From positions 56,119-120,118 of the forward strand of contig JAJECA010000024.1 in NCBI GenBank assembly GCA_022822265.1: a stretch of 64,000 bases of DNA, written 5' to 3'. The translations under genes were made by a program, and so were the position numbers. The notes below the pieces were generated by a model, which worked only from the letters and a program-made list of their open reading frames with translations, made no database searches and was not told the origin of the DNA. This DNA comes from Acidimicrobiia bacterium (lineage in GTDB: Bacteria; Actinomycetota; Acidimicrobiia; Acidimicrobiales; Bin134). Positions 15,980-24,965 of the stretch are shown piece after piece (position 1 is the first letter of the stretch; the number at the start of each line of letters is the position of its first letter).

Positions 15980-17125
15980 TCACTTTCGCCGCCCTGGGCC
16001 GAACCCCCGTCGCCTGATCTGGCGCAGAAGCGGGGGCAGCGGGCGGCGCATGGGCCGATAGAACAGCGGCAGCCGATGGTAGGGAGAGGGCCGATCAGAG
16101 CTCCATTTGCCCGGCGGCGCCGACGTGATCGAGGCCAGCCCCACCAGGCAGTTGTCGTAGTTGATCCGCCAACCGGCGTAGTCTCGCCACGCCCGCTCGC
16201 GGTCTTCCACGACGGGAACCCCGGCGCTCTTTAGGGTCTCGTAGGTCTCGTGGAACTCGTGGCGGCGCACCGTGATGGGGGAAATGTCCTTCGGATCGGG
16301 GTCATAGTCGATGGCGAAGAAGTCGGCGACGTTGCGCAGAGCCACATATCCCGCCCGGATCATGTACGGCGTGGCGGGCGAATGGGGCACCGCCACCGTC
16401 GACAGCATTATGGCGGCCGTGTCCAAGATGCAGCCCGCGGCAACAACCCATGAGCGATCGGAGCGCACCGACCGGAAGAAGGCCAGGGCGGGATAGGTCT
16501 GGTGGGTCTCCTCGATATGGATGAACCAGTGTTCCCACTCCGTCCAGGTCTCTCCCAAGTCCTCGAGGCCGCCGGTCTCGTGGGCCAGGATGATCATGGC
16601 CTCGGGCGTGGGCGGGGTTCCGGCCCTGATCTCCAGTCGGGCCACCTTGGACTCTCGAGTGCTGAAAGCCATGTACATGAGCGGCAGGAAGCTGATCAGC
16701 AGCGCCACAATGCCCAACCCAATGAGGGCCTCGCCTATGGACAGGACCAGGCTGGCCAGGTCTTCGGTGTCCCGAAAGCCCAGCGTAGTGAGCGACGACC
16801 CGCTCAGCACCAACGCCTCTCGGTACGGGCGCACATCCAGCGCCCAGAACATCAGCGAGAACCCGTAGATGACCCCGGTGGCCCACACCATGGGCAACAG
16901 CATGAGCGTGGTGGGGGCATAGCGGGCCAGCACCGCGTCTTTGGCCTCATACGACTTGCGGCGGCGGGCAACCACTGAGAACAGGAGCTTCATGCCCACG
17001 TACACGAAGCGGATCAACAGGCTGCGCTCGGCCCGGGGCACTACCACGGTCTGTATGGCGGCCAACAGCGTGCCTACTGCGATCAGACCCCCGATCGCGA
17101 ACACGACGGTCTCCGCGAAGCTCAT
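15980..17125 (-). CDS. Two-pore-helix ion channel-like membrane protein with altered filter
   Basis: A 381-residue protein with four or so hydrophobic segments in the first 160 residues and a long soluble C-terminal part. The pore region reads SGSSLTTLGFRDTEDLASLVLSIGEALIGLGIVALLIS, laid out like the pore loop and last helix of potassium channels, but TLGFRD replaces the selectivity sequence TVGYGD. The soluble part (WEHWFIHIEETHQTYPALAFFRS) is conserved in actinobacterial relatives as far as I recall but unnamed. It may be a non-selective or mechanosensitive channel. Start ATG 17125. Confidence 0.65.
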   Translation of the reverse strand: MSFAETVVFAIGGLIAVGTLLAAIQTVVVPRAERSLLIRFVYVGMKLLFSVVARRRKSYEAKDAVLARYAPTTLMLLPMVWATGVIYGFSLMFWALDVRPYREALVLSGSSLTTLGFRDTEDLASLVLSIGEALIGLGIVALLISFLPLMYMAFSTRESKVARLEIRAGTPPTPEAMIILAHETGGLEDLGETWTEWEHWFIHIEETHQTYPALAFFRSVRSDRSWVVAAGCILDTAAIMLSTVAVPHSPATPYMIRAGYVALRNVADFFAIDYDPDPKDISPITVRRHEFHETYETLKSAGVPVVEDRERAWRDYAGWRINYDNCLVGLASITSAPPGKWSSDRPSPYHRLPLFYRPMRRPLPPLLRQIRRRGFGPGRRK

Positions 17126-17205
17126 ACCCGCACCAGACTACGGGACTGCCGCAGGCGCCTTGTTCAACCTCAATGGCAGCCCGGCTTGGATTGCCCGCCT
17201 ACCAC

Positions 17206-17211
17206 TACTGT
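17206..17211 (+). promoter_or_regulatory. Leaderless -10 of the Rieske oxygenase gene
   Basis: TACTGT ends exactly 6 nt before the ATG at 17218, and there is no ribosome site. This supports the start at 17218 rather than 17173. Confidence 0.45.
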
Positions 17212-17217
17212 TCAGCC

Positions 17218-18609
17218 ATGGCGAAGATCCAGATCGGCCCCGAGCTGACCAACAATGCCCCGGTGGGCACTGCCATCGGGGCAGTCCCGCCTCGGCGTAC
17301 GCCGGTGGAAGTGCCAGCCCATCGGTACATCTCACCGGAGTGGGCCGAGTTGGAAATGGCCCATGTGTGGCCCCGGGCCTGGCAGTTGGCCTGCACGGTG
17401 GACCATGTGCCGGAACCGGGCGACTGGTTCGAGTACTCGGTGGGCAACCTCTCGGTGCTGGTGGTGCGGGGCGACGACGGGGTGCTGCGGGGATTTCAGA
17501 ACGTGTGCCGCCACCGGGGCAACGTGCTGTGTACCGGCTCGGGGTCGGGTCTTACCGAGCTGCGCTGCATCTACCACCGGTGGAGTTGGACGCTGGACGG
17601 CAAGCTGCGCGAGGTGCCGTCGCGCCGAGGCTTTGGGGCGCTGCGCAACGACGACTATCCGCTGTTTCCCGTGCAAGTAGGCACATGGGGGCCGCTGGTG
17701 TTCGTGAACCTGGACATGGACGCCGAGCCGCTGGACCAGTTCCTGGAGGCCATTCCTGGGCTTCTCGAGTGGGCCCGCATGGAGGAGTATGCCTGCGCCT
17801 ACGACCTCACCGTGCCGCTGCCGTGCAACTGGAAGACCCTAATCGAGGCGTTCAGCGAGACCTACCACGTGCAGGGCATACACCGGGAGATGCTGCCCAG
17901 CTGCGATGACGTCAACTCGGTTAACCGGCTCTACGGCCGCCACGGCTCGCTGCACCAGCCCTACGGGGTGCCCAGCCCCCGGCTACGCGACGGGGCCACC
18001 GATCAGGAGATCTGGGAGTCCATCATCGTCACCCAGGGCGCCCGCTACGGCCAGGACTCCGAGAATCCGGGGCCGTGCCCGCCGGTTCCCGACGGCGGCA
18101 GCGTGCGCGACGTGTTGGAGGAGCTGGTGCGGGCCCAGACCACCCAAAAGGGCCTCGACCTGGACAGCTTCGACCAATCGCAGATGCTGGACTTGTTCCA
18201 GTTCAACCTGTTCCCCAACATCACGGTGATCGTGATGTGCGACAGCATCACTGTGCTGCGATCCCGCCCCGGCGACACCCCCGACGACGCCTTCATGGAT
18301 CTGCTGCACCTCGACCGCCGCCCGCCGGGCACCGAGCGCACCCCGCCCATGCAGGCCGTCATCCCCGCCGAAGAGGCCGCCATGAACCTGGTGTTCGACC
18401 AGGACCTGTCCAACCTCCAGCGAGCCCAGCGGGGCCTGCACCAGCCCGGCCTCGACCACATCGTGCTCAGCCGGGAGGAAATGCGAATCATCAACCTCCA
18501 CTACAACCTCGAAGAGTTCATCGGCATCCGCGAACTCTCCGATGAGGCCGTCGCCGAAATCGAGGCCCTAAGAGCCCAGCCCGCCGCCATCGGCCCCGTC
18601 GTCGGCTGA
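17218..18609 (+). CDS. Rieske-type aromatic ring-hydroxylating oxygenase, alpha subunit
   Basis: About 463 residues from ATG 17218. The Rieske cluster is bound by NVCRHRGN (CxH) and CIYHRW (CxxH) between residues 95 and 125. The mononuclear iron site is shown by NWKTLIEAFSETYHVQGIH, with its two His residues. These enzymes insert oxygen into aromatic rings or demethylate quaternary amines; the substrate is not evident. No beta subunit or reductase is nearby, so electrons must come from genes elsewhere. It converges with the ATPase gene at 18654. Confidence 0.9.
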   Translation: MAKIQIGPELTNNAPVGTAIGAVPPRRTPVEVPAHRYISPEWAELEMAHVWPRAWQLACTVDHVPEPGDWFEYSVGNLSVLVVRGDDGVLRGFQNVCRHRGNVLCTGSGSGLTELRCIYHRWSWTLDGKLREVPSRRGFGALRNDDYPLFPVQVGTWGPLVFVNLDMDAEPLDQFLEAIPGLLEWARMEEYACAYDLTVPLPCNWKTLIEAFSETYHVQGIHREMLPSCDDVNSVNRLYGRHGSLHQPYGVPSPRLRDGATDQEIWESIIVTQGARYGQDSENPGPCPPVPDGGSVRDVLEELVRAQTTQKGLDLDSFDQSQMLDLFQFNLFPNITVIVMCDSITVLRSRPGDTPDDAFMDLLHLDRRPPGTERTPPMQAVIPAEEAAMNLVFDQDLSNLQRAQRGLHQPGLDHIVLSREEMRIINLHYNLEEFIGIRELSDEAVAEIEALRAQPAAIGPVVG

Positions 18610-18644
18610 TCGAAATACTCCGCCCAAATTGGGAAAGTGTTTGT

Positions 18645-18660
18645 GTCCTGCCTTCAGGAC
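18645..18660. terminator. Small hairpin between convergent genes
   Basis: GTCCTG-CCTT-CAGGAC forms a perfect 6-bp stem that spans the ATPase stop codon. A second small palindrome, CCCAAATTGGG, lies at 18623. No T-run follows closely, so a terminator role is only possible. Confidence 0.3.
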
Positions 18661-20123
18661 TCCGGATAGGGAGGGTAGAGGTCGTCCAGGGTCCAGGTGA
18701 CGATTTCGCGGGCAGGGTCGGCGGTTTCGTGGAATGACGGGGCGAAGCCGCCGGCGGAGACGAACCAGAAGGGCGAAATCGGGTCCAGAGCTTCTTGAGC
18801 CCAGCCATGGCCGCTGTCGGCTAGGCGCTCCAGAGCGACCACATGGTCCAGGTAGGTGCGGGCACCGGCAGGGCGGGTGCGGAACTTGACTGAACCGGTG
18901 ACCATTGTGCCGTCGAGCTGGCGGCCAGCAATGTCGACCTCCACTTCTCGACGGGATCGGTCTTGACCGGACCATCTGCCCCACTCGGCCACGGCAGGGA
19001 GTCCCCGACTGGGACCCCAGCGCCGGCAGGCCTGCCGGGCCACGTCTTCGAACACATGGCGGCCGACATAGCTGGGAAACGCCTCAGGCTCGATCCTCAC
19101 CCGCCAGGCGGCCTCCGGCCCCAGCGCGGCCACCGCCGACTCTGCCCACAGCCCGATCCCGTGGTGGAACCGAGTTGCCGGGTCGGCCAATCGATATCGC
19201 ACCCCCCGCTGGGGTGACGCACCAAAGTTCACCTCTCGCACCAGATACGACAGATCTTCAAGCTGCTCGATCATCCGCTTGAGCGCCGTGTCGGACTGTT
19301 GGCCCATGATCGACGCGATCTCGCCAACTGTGCGGGCGCCAAGCCCGATGCTGGCCAGTACCGCCCGGTAGCGGGATGTGCTCCGAAGACCCTCCTCCTG
19401 GTCAAGCTCAGTCTGCACCCGAATCCGGACCACTCCGTGGGGCGAAAGGAGCAACTCGGCGATGTTCTCCTTCAAGGGGCGGCCATCATCTACCACCGCC
19501 AAATTGGCTGGCAGCCCGCCGAATGCGGCGTAGGCCCGGACCCGGTCGCCGAGCATGTAGCGAGAGACCATTTGGCCCGCGTCGTAGTAGTCGAACGGGC
19601 TGAGGGGGAGCACGGCGTCGAGCCGGCCATACAGCGGCGATCCGCCAGCGGCCAGCGCCTCCAGTGTGCGCACCGCGGACCCCGAAAGCACCACCAGCAG
19701 GCCCGCTGCGCGCGACGGGCCCGATTCCCAGACGGCGTTCAGTTCCGAGGCGATCTCGCGCATTCCCCGTTCTCCATCGGCCAGGTATTGGAACTCATCT
19801 AAGACGATGACGATCGGATGGTCGGGACGAAGCCCGAACAGGGCGCGAAAGACAGTTCGCCAGGTGGGGTGGTCTTCGATTCGAAGTTCTTCCTCAGACC
19901 AGCGAGCCGCCTCATCCAGCAAGGTCTGCCGATTGATTGCCGGGGTTGTCGCCGATGCCGAGTAGTACAGCACCCGCTCAGCGGGCCAGAGATTCGAGAG
20001 TAGAAAGGTTTTGCCCACCCGTCTGCGTCCGTGGACTAGGGCCAGCGCAGGTCGCTCGCCCTCAGCCAGAGCTCGCAACCTTGTTGACTCCGCTTCGCGG
20101 TCAATCAGGGCGGTAGGTGTCAT
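18654..20123 (-). CDS. DUF234-type AAA ATPase with winged-helix segment
   Basis: A 489-residue P-loop ATPase of the archaeal ATPase/DUF234 type. Walker A is HGRRRVGKTFLL (about 31-42), Walker B VIVLDEFQYL (about 106-115), sensor LVVLSGSAVRTLE. A winged-helix segment follows (LGARTVGEIASIMGQQSDTALKRMIEQLEDLSYLVRE), and the end carries a DUF234-like nuclease-fold domain (EVEVDIAGR, VTGSVKFRT). The biological role of these proteins is unknown. The promoter is a near-consensus one laced with palindromes, so expression is tightly controlled, perhaps by the protein's own winged helix. It is divergent from the giant helicase gene. Confidence 0.82.
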   Translation of the reverse strand: MTPTALIDREAESTRLRALAEGERPALALVHGRRRVGKTFLLSNLWPAERVLYYSASATTPAINRQTLLDEAARWSEEELRIEDHPTWRTVFRALFGLRPDHPIVIVLDEFQYLADGERGMREIASELNAVWESGPSRAAGLLVVLSGSAVRTLEALAAGGSPLYGRLDAVLPLSPFDYYDAGQMVSRYMLGDRVRAYAAFGGLPANLAVVDDGRPLKENIAELLLSPHGVVRIRVQTELDQEEGLRSTSRYRAVLASIGLGARTVGEIASIMGQQSDTALKRMIEQLEDLSYLVREVNFGASPQRGVRYRLADPATRFHHGIGLWAESAVAALGPEAAWRVRIEPEAFPSYVGRHVFEDVARQACRRWGPSRGLPAVAEWGRWSGQDRSRREVEVDIAGRQLDGTMVTGSVKFRTRPAGARTYLDHVVALERLADSGHGWAQEALDPISPFWFVSAGGFAPSFHETADPAREIVTWTLDDLYPPYPES

Positions 20124-20129
20124 GCGGCA

Positions 20130-20158
20130 AGTCTATGATGACCTAATGCATTAGTCAA
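20130..20158 (-). promoter_or_regulatory. SigA-type leaderless promoter of the DUF234 ATPase
   Basis: Reading the minus strand: TTGACT (20158-20153), a spacer of exactly 17 nt, then TAGACT (20135-20130), then 6 nt to the ATG at 20123. This is the best promoter in the window. Transcription should begin at the start codon. One palindromic operator lies inside the -35/-10 spacer. Confidence 0.75.
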
Positions 20159-20202
20159 CTAACGTGTTAGTAGACTAATGCATTAGACGGCTAGTGTGCA
20201 TT
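20143..20202. repeat. Phased palindromic operator array (16-bp period)
   Basis: CTAATGCATTAG occurs at 20143-20154 and again at 20175-20186, with CTAACGTGTTAG between them at 20159-20170. The three 12-mers start exactly 16 bases apart. A degraded fourth unit, CTAGTGTGCATT, begins at 20191, still in phase. The first unit fills the spacer of the ATPase promoter and overlaps its -35 edge, so a bound protein would block RNA polymerase. No separate repressor gene is nearby. Confidence 0.7.
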
Positions 20203-20309
20203 GGGGCGATAGTGAGCCGTTTCTAAGCAAAGTATGTCGATAGCGCATAGAGATTCCTCTGTCCGAGTCATTTGGACCATAGGAATACATCTCAACTAGA
20301 CATTTCAGG

Positions 20310-23300
20310 ATGCCCCGCAGGGAGACGGTAAAACGAGCCGCAGAGCAATGGGCCAAGGAGTTGACCGACGAGTCGGGTCGAAATCGGCTGTTGTACTACC
20401 GAGTGTTGAAGAGGGGCACTCTGGAATTGGATCAAGCCGTGCCCAGCGTGCGAAAACGCTTGCTGAACGGAAAGAAGGTACACCTCCAGGCACTATTTCC
20501 CGGCGAGCTCTTCGACGACGCTCTGAGGAGCATCCGGGCGGTAAGCCGCAAGGCCACTAGCAACTACGAGGAGAAGGGCATAAACACGCTGTTCTTGGGA
20601 TGGGGAATGGCGACTTGGACCCCTGTTTCTTCAAGCGCCACCCCGGCCGCGCCGGTGCTGCTGTGCCCTGTGGACCTGGCCCGCACGGGTGCCGCGGAAG
20701 TGGACTTCGACATTCAGCTAAGCGGCGAATGGGCTCTCAACGAAGCGCTCCTTCAGCACTTGGCCAACGAGTTCGAGGTAAATGTCTCGGGTGAGAACCT
20801 TATGGACCCCTATGGCGATGGCGATCAGATCAGCGAAAAGGAGGAAAAAGAGATCTTTGCCGAGTTGAGCCGACGGGCTGAAAGGGTCCCGAATTTCGAA
20901 ACCTCCGAGAGAGTCGTGCTGGGCAATTTCATGTACAAGAAGATGCCGATGGTCAACGACCTCAACGAGAACCTCGATGCTCTGGCACAGAGTGATTTGA
21001 TCGCCGCCATCGCCGGCGATGAGGAAGCAGAGCAGTCGCTGCTGACTCACCGGGCCACCGCCGTGGAGCCATCGCTGCCCGACCGGACCCCTCCCGAGAG
21101 CGAGTTCTTGGTGCTAGACGCGGATTCCTCTCAGAATGAGGCCATCAACGCTGCATTGGCTGGCGAGTCGTTCGTGCTCCAGGGCCCTCCCGGCACCGGC
21201 AAGAGCCAGACCATCTCCAACCTCATCGCCGCCATGATGGCCAAGGGAAAGAGCGTTCTGTTCGTGGCCGAAAAGCGGGCGGCTATCGATGCGGTCGCCA
21301 AGCGACTCACCCGGGTGGGTCTTGACAATCATGTGATGGACCTCCACGGAGGCATCTCCTCCCGCAAAGAGCTGGCCCGTCAGCTCAATCAGTCACTTCG
21401 GGACATCGGCCAGATTCCTCCGGCCAACCAACAAGACCTACATAGCAGTCTGCACGATGCTCGTAAGGAGCTGTCGGACCACGCCGAGGCTCTACATCAG
21501 GAACGCGCTCCATGGGGATTGTCGTACTTCGAGGTGCGGTCTCGGCTGCTGGCACATGAAGATTCCGCTTCCTCAAGCGGGGACAGGCCACAACCGCCGA
21601 TGCAGATCCCCTCTTCAGCTCTAGCCGAATTGGACGATGTAACTGCCCAACAGGTGCGCCGCGACATAAGGGACTGGGCCGACCTCTCCGAGCCCCTCCG
21701 CTCGGGCCGCTCACCGTGGGCAGGCGCCACAATTGCCACTGATGACGAGGTCCGACGCGCACTTGACGCATGCACTGGCCTGTCCGGCGAACTCACCTCC
21801 GCCTGTCGAGTCCAGCAGGAGTCGCTTTCCGATGATCTAGGAATAGGCGATGCCGGGTCTTTTGCTGAGTGGACCACGGTGGTTGCCGAGGTCTCAGAGT
21901 TGACGCGCGACATTGCAAAAACCGAGGGCACTCTGACCCCCGAGATATTCGATCGAGATTTGGACCGGCTGACCGAAGATATGGCCCCTGCTGCCAAAGG
22001 CGTGCTGAGTCGGGTGTTCAACAAGCGGTACAGGGCAGCAAAGGCCGATGTGGACAGTCTCCAGCCCGGATCAACCACACTAGGAGCGAAGGCTGCGCTG
22101 GACGCCGTCGTCGCTGCCAGCAGTCAGGCCCGCCGGTGGTCCAAACTGGGCTGCTCCGGTTCGCCCCGAATCCCTGCCAGCCCGGAGAAGGCAGTCGAGG
22201 CATTCGGCAAGATGAAAGACGCTGTCGACGACTTAGCTTCATTGCTGCCTGAGGGGAGGTTAGAAGGGAAAACCGGGGATGGTATCGCCGCCATGGCCCA
22301 AGCGTTGCTCAACGACCAGCGCACGTTGTTGAGCCTGCCCAAGCTGGCAGAAGTGGAACTGAGCCTGCGAGCTGCCCATGTGGGACCGCTGTTGGAAAAT
22401 GCCTCAGGCGGCACCCTCGCTGCTGGCGACCTGGCGAGTGCATTTGACCACTGCTGGCTGAGATCTATCGAGCAGGAAGTGCTGCTAGGAGATAGTCGCC
22501 TTTCGGGATTCCAAGGAATTCGCCAGAGCCGCTACGTCGAGCAGTTCCAGCAGTCGGACCGAGACCACTTGAGCGTCACCCCGGCCAGGGTGGCCCGCCG
22601 TGTCGCGGAGCACGCAATGGCCGCGCTAAACCAAGTACCCGAACAGGACAGCCTGATACGCAAGGAGTCCAACAAGAAGACTCGTCACCTCCCGCTGCGC
22701 CGACTATTCGAGCATGCCCCCGAGGCGTTGACCGCCTTGCGACCGTGTTGGGCGATGTCACCCCTTGATGTGGCGCAGACTTTGCCGCCGCGTCCACTGT
22801 TCGACCTTGTGGTATTCGACGAGGCCAGCCAGGTGCTGCCCTGCGACGCCATTCCTGCTCTGCTGAGAGGAAAGCGGGCCATGATCGCCGGTGACTCCCG
22901 CCAGCTTCCGCCAACGACGTTCTTCGACGGTTCTGGTGGTGATGATGACCTTGACGAAGAAGAGGAATCGATGTCGGATTTCGAGTCGATCCTGGATGTG
23001 ATGGACTCTCGGCTATCCCGGCGCCCGCTCACCTGGCACTACCGCTCCCAAGACGAGCGGCTCATCGCCTACTCCAACCAGGAGATCTACCACGGAAGCC
23101 TGACCACCTTTCCAGGTGCCGATGCCGACCAGTGCCTGAACTGGGTGCCGGTACCGCATCGGATGGGCGTCGCCACTGAAAGGGGCAGTAATTCCGACGA
23201 GGTGCTGCGCGTAGTAGATCTGATGATCGACCACGCCCTTCAAAGGCCTGCTGAGAGCCTTGGAGTAATCGCTATGGGGCTGCACCACGCCAACCGCATT

Positions 23301-24758
23301 GAGGAGTCCCTGCGAAGGCGGATTGAAGAGGAGAACAGCCCAGAACTCGAAGAGTTCTTCAAGGAATCGCATGAGGAACGGGCTTTTGTGAAGAACTTGG
23401 AGCGAGTACAGGGTGACGAACGGGATGCCATCATCTTGAGCATCGGCTATGGCAAGAACGCCAGTGGCAAGATGCTGTACCGATTCGGCCCACTCAATCA
23501 ACAGGGTGGAGAGCGGCGGCTGAACGTGGCCATCACCAGGGCCAGAAAGCGCATGACTTTGGTGTCTTCATTCGACTATGCCGACTTGGACCCCGAAAGG
23601 ACGAAATCCACCGGAGCCAAGATGTTGCGAGGCTTCTTGAAGTTCGCGCAATCAGGCGGATCAGAATTGGACGGTTCCAGTGAGCGACAGCCGCTGAATC
23701 CGTTCGAGATCGACGTTATGGACAAGCTCAAGGCCTCAGGCCTCCAGGTAGTGCCGCAATACGGGTGCTCGGGCTATCGCATCGACTTCGCGGTTTGCCA
23801 TTCTGAAAAGCCGGGACAATTCGTTTTGGCGGTTGAAGCCGACGGTGCCAGCTATCACGCCTCCCCCACGGCTCGAGACCGCGACCGTCTTCGCCAGGAG
23901 CACTTGGAGCGACTCGGCTGGCGGTTCTGCCGCATCTGGTCCTCCGACTGGTTCAACGACCACAGCCAAGAGGTCAACCGAGTGCTCACCGCCTACGAGC
24001 AAGCCGTAGCTGAGATCGACGCACGGGCAAATGCCCCAGCGGCTAGCTCATTGCTTGATTCTCAAGAAGGCCCAATTTCCCACACAGTTGATGCGAGGTT
24101 GGAGACCCAGCCTGCTCGAATCTCCAAACCCCACATTCCGTACTACTCCACCATTGATGAGTATTCGCACAGAACTCTCGTCGCCATAGCCCTCTGGATT
24201 AGTTCCGACGGCCTCCTCCGAACCGACAGACAACTGTTCGAGGAGATCTTCAAGGAACTGCCCTTCAAGCGCCGCGGTGCCAAGATCAACGCGGCTATCG
24301 ACAAGGCCATCCGCGCGGCGACGGGGTCCTCAGAATCAGAGCAGACTTCTGTAGCAGTGCCCGAACAGAGCCCAACACGAGCACCGGATAGGTCCACCGG
24401 GTCTTCAACAGCAGCGGCGGCCTCGAAGTGGGCCAGATACAACTACAACATCGTTGGTGAATCGTTCTACAGGGATCGCCTTCACCAGATAATGAGGGGC
24501 ACGCCAGGAGATAAGAGGGGATGGAAAAGGCGAGAAGTGGGTTTGAAGCTGGTGGCCCAACCCCACAACCCCCATGACAGCAATGCCATCAGCATTCAGC
24601 ACCAAGGCCATGTAGTTGGCCATGTCGCTCGAACCAAGACAATGAAATTTCACCGGACATATGGAGTGAGGCTCATGGCCGGGGTGGAGGTTGACGGTCT
24701 AGTCACGGGACGCAACGGTAAGTGGAGTGTGAAGCTAGATCTCAAGAGCATTCGCTAG
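20310..24758 (+). CDS. DUF4011-like SF1 helicase - MTES_1575/Vsr-like nuclease - HIRAN fusion
   Basis: A 1482-residue protein. The start (QWAKELTDESGRNRLLYYRVLKRGTLEL) is DUF4011-like. A superfamily 1 helicase has Walker A GPPGTGKS near 292, Walker B VVFDEAS near 834 with GDSRQLPPT, and a C-terminal half with VQGDERD and NVAITRARKRM. Next is a very-short-patch-repair-like nuclease (YRIDFAV, LAVEADGASYH, RDRLRQEHLERLGWRFCRIWS, near 1145-1230), a DUF3320-like helical part, and a HIRAN domain from about 1375 (VGESFYRDRL, HNPHDSNAI). Related fusions defend against phages; HIRAN binds DNA 3' ends. Its A/T-richer codons differ from the core genes and suggest transfer. Confidence 0.87.
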   Translation: MPRRETVKRAAEQWAKELTDESGRNRLLYYRVLKRGTLELDQAVPSVRKRLLNGKKVHLQALFPGELFDDALRSIRAVSRKATSNYEEKGINTLFLGWGMATWTPVSSSATPAAPVLLCPVDLARTGAAEVDFDIQLSGEWALNEALLQHLANEFEVNVSGENLMDPYGDGDQISEKEEKEIFAELSRRAERVPNFETSERVVLGNFMYKKMPMVNDLNENLDALAQSDLIAAIAGDEEAEQSLLTHRATAVEPSLPDRTPPESEFLVLDADSSQNEAINAALAGESFVLQGPPGTGKSQTISNLIAAMMAKGKSVLFVAEKRAAIDAVAKRLTRVGLDNHVMDLHGGISSRKELARQLNQSLRDIGQIPPANQQDLHSSLHDARKELSDHAEALHQERAPWGLSYFEVRSRLLAHEDSASSSGDRPQPPMQIPSSALAELDDVTAQQVRRDIRDWADLSEPLRSGRSPWAGATIATDDEVRRALDACTGLSGELTSACRVQQESLSDDLGIGDAGSFAEWTTVVAEVSELTRDIAKTEGTLTPEIFDRDLDRLTEDMAPAAKGVLSRVFNKRYRAAKADVDSLQPGSTTLGAKAALDAVVAASSQARRWSKLGCSGSPRIPASPEKAVEAFGKMKDAVDDLASLLPEGRLEGKTGDGIAAMAQALLNDQRTLLSLPKLAEVELSLRAAHVGPLLENASGGTLAAGDLASAFDHCWLRSIEQEVLLGDSRLSGFQGIRQSRYVEQFQQSDRDHLSVTPARVARRVAEHAMAALNQVPEQDSLIRKESNKKTRHLPLRRLFEHAPEALTALRPCWAMSPLDVAQTLPPRPLFDLVVFDEASQVLPCDAIPALLRGKRAMIAGDSRQLPPTTFFDGSGGDDDLDEEEESMSDFESILDVMDSRLSRRPLTWHYRSQDERLIAYSNQEIYHGSLTTFPGADADQCLNWVPVPHRMGVATERGSNSDEVLRVVDLMIDHALQRPAESLGVIAMGLHHANRIEESLRRRIEEENSPELEEFFKESHEERAFVKNLERVQGDERDAIILSIGYGKNASGKMLYRFGPLNQQGGERRLNVAITRARKRMTLVSSFDYADLDPERTKSTGAKMLRGFLKFAQSGGSELDGSSERQPLNPFEIDVMDKLKASGLQVVPQYGCSGYRIDFAVCHSEKPGQFVLAVEADGASYHASPTARDRDRLRQEHLERLGWRFCRIWSSDWFNDHSQEVNRVLTAYEQAVAEIDARANAPAASSLLDSQEGPISHTVDARLETQPARISKPHIPYYSTIDEYSHRTLVAIALWISSDGLLRTDRQLFEEIFKELPFKRRGAKINAAIDKAIRAATGSSESEQTSVAVPEQSPTRAPDRSTGSSTAAAASKWARYNYNIVGESFYRDRLHQIMRGTPGDKRGWKRREVGLKLVAQPHNPHDSNAISIQHQGHVVGHVARTKTMKFHRTYGVRLMAGVEVDGLVTGRNGKWSVKLDLKSIR

Positions 24759-24965
24759 AGCAGGTCACGCCAGCTACATCCAGATCGATCCTTAGATCCT
24801 CCGGTCAGCCAGTTTCCTAGACACAGCCGTGGGGCGAAGGGAATTTCAAGGACGCAGACTTCGAATTTGCCGATATGCTCCCTTTGACCCTTGCTGGAGG
24901 GATGTCCAGCCGCTGTATCTCACTTCCCCCGCCCAGTCAGCTCCTACTCATCTGCTGGACGTTCC

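Noticed and set aside
20143-20202. Replication-type iterons or a CRISPR array
   Set aside because: Only three to four short palindromes, no unique spacers, and the position over a promoter fits operators better.
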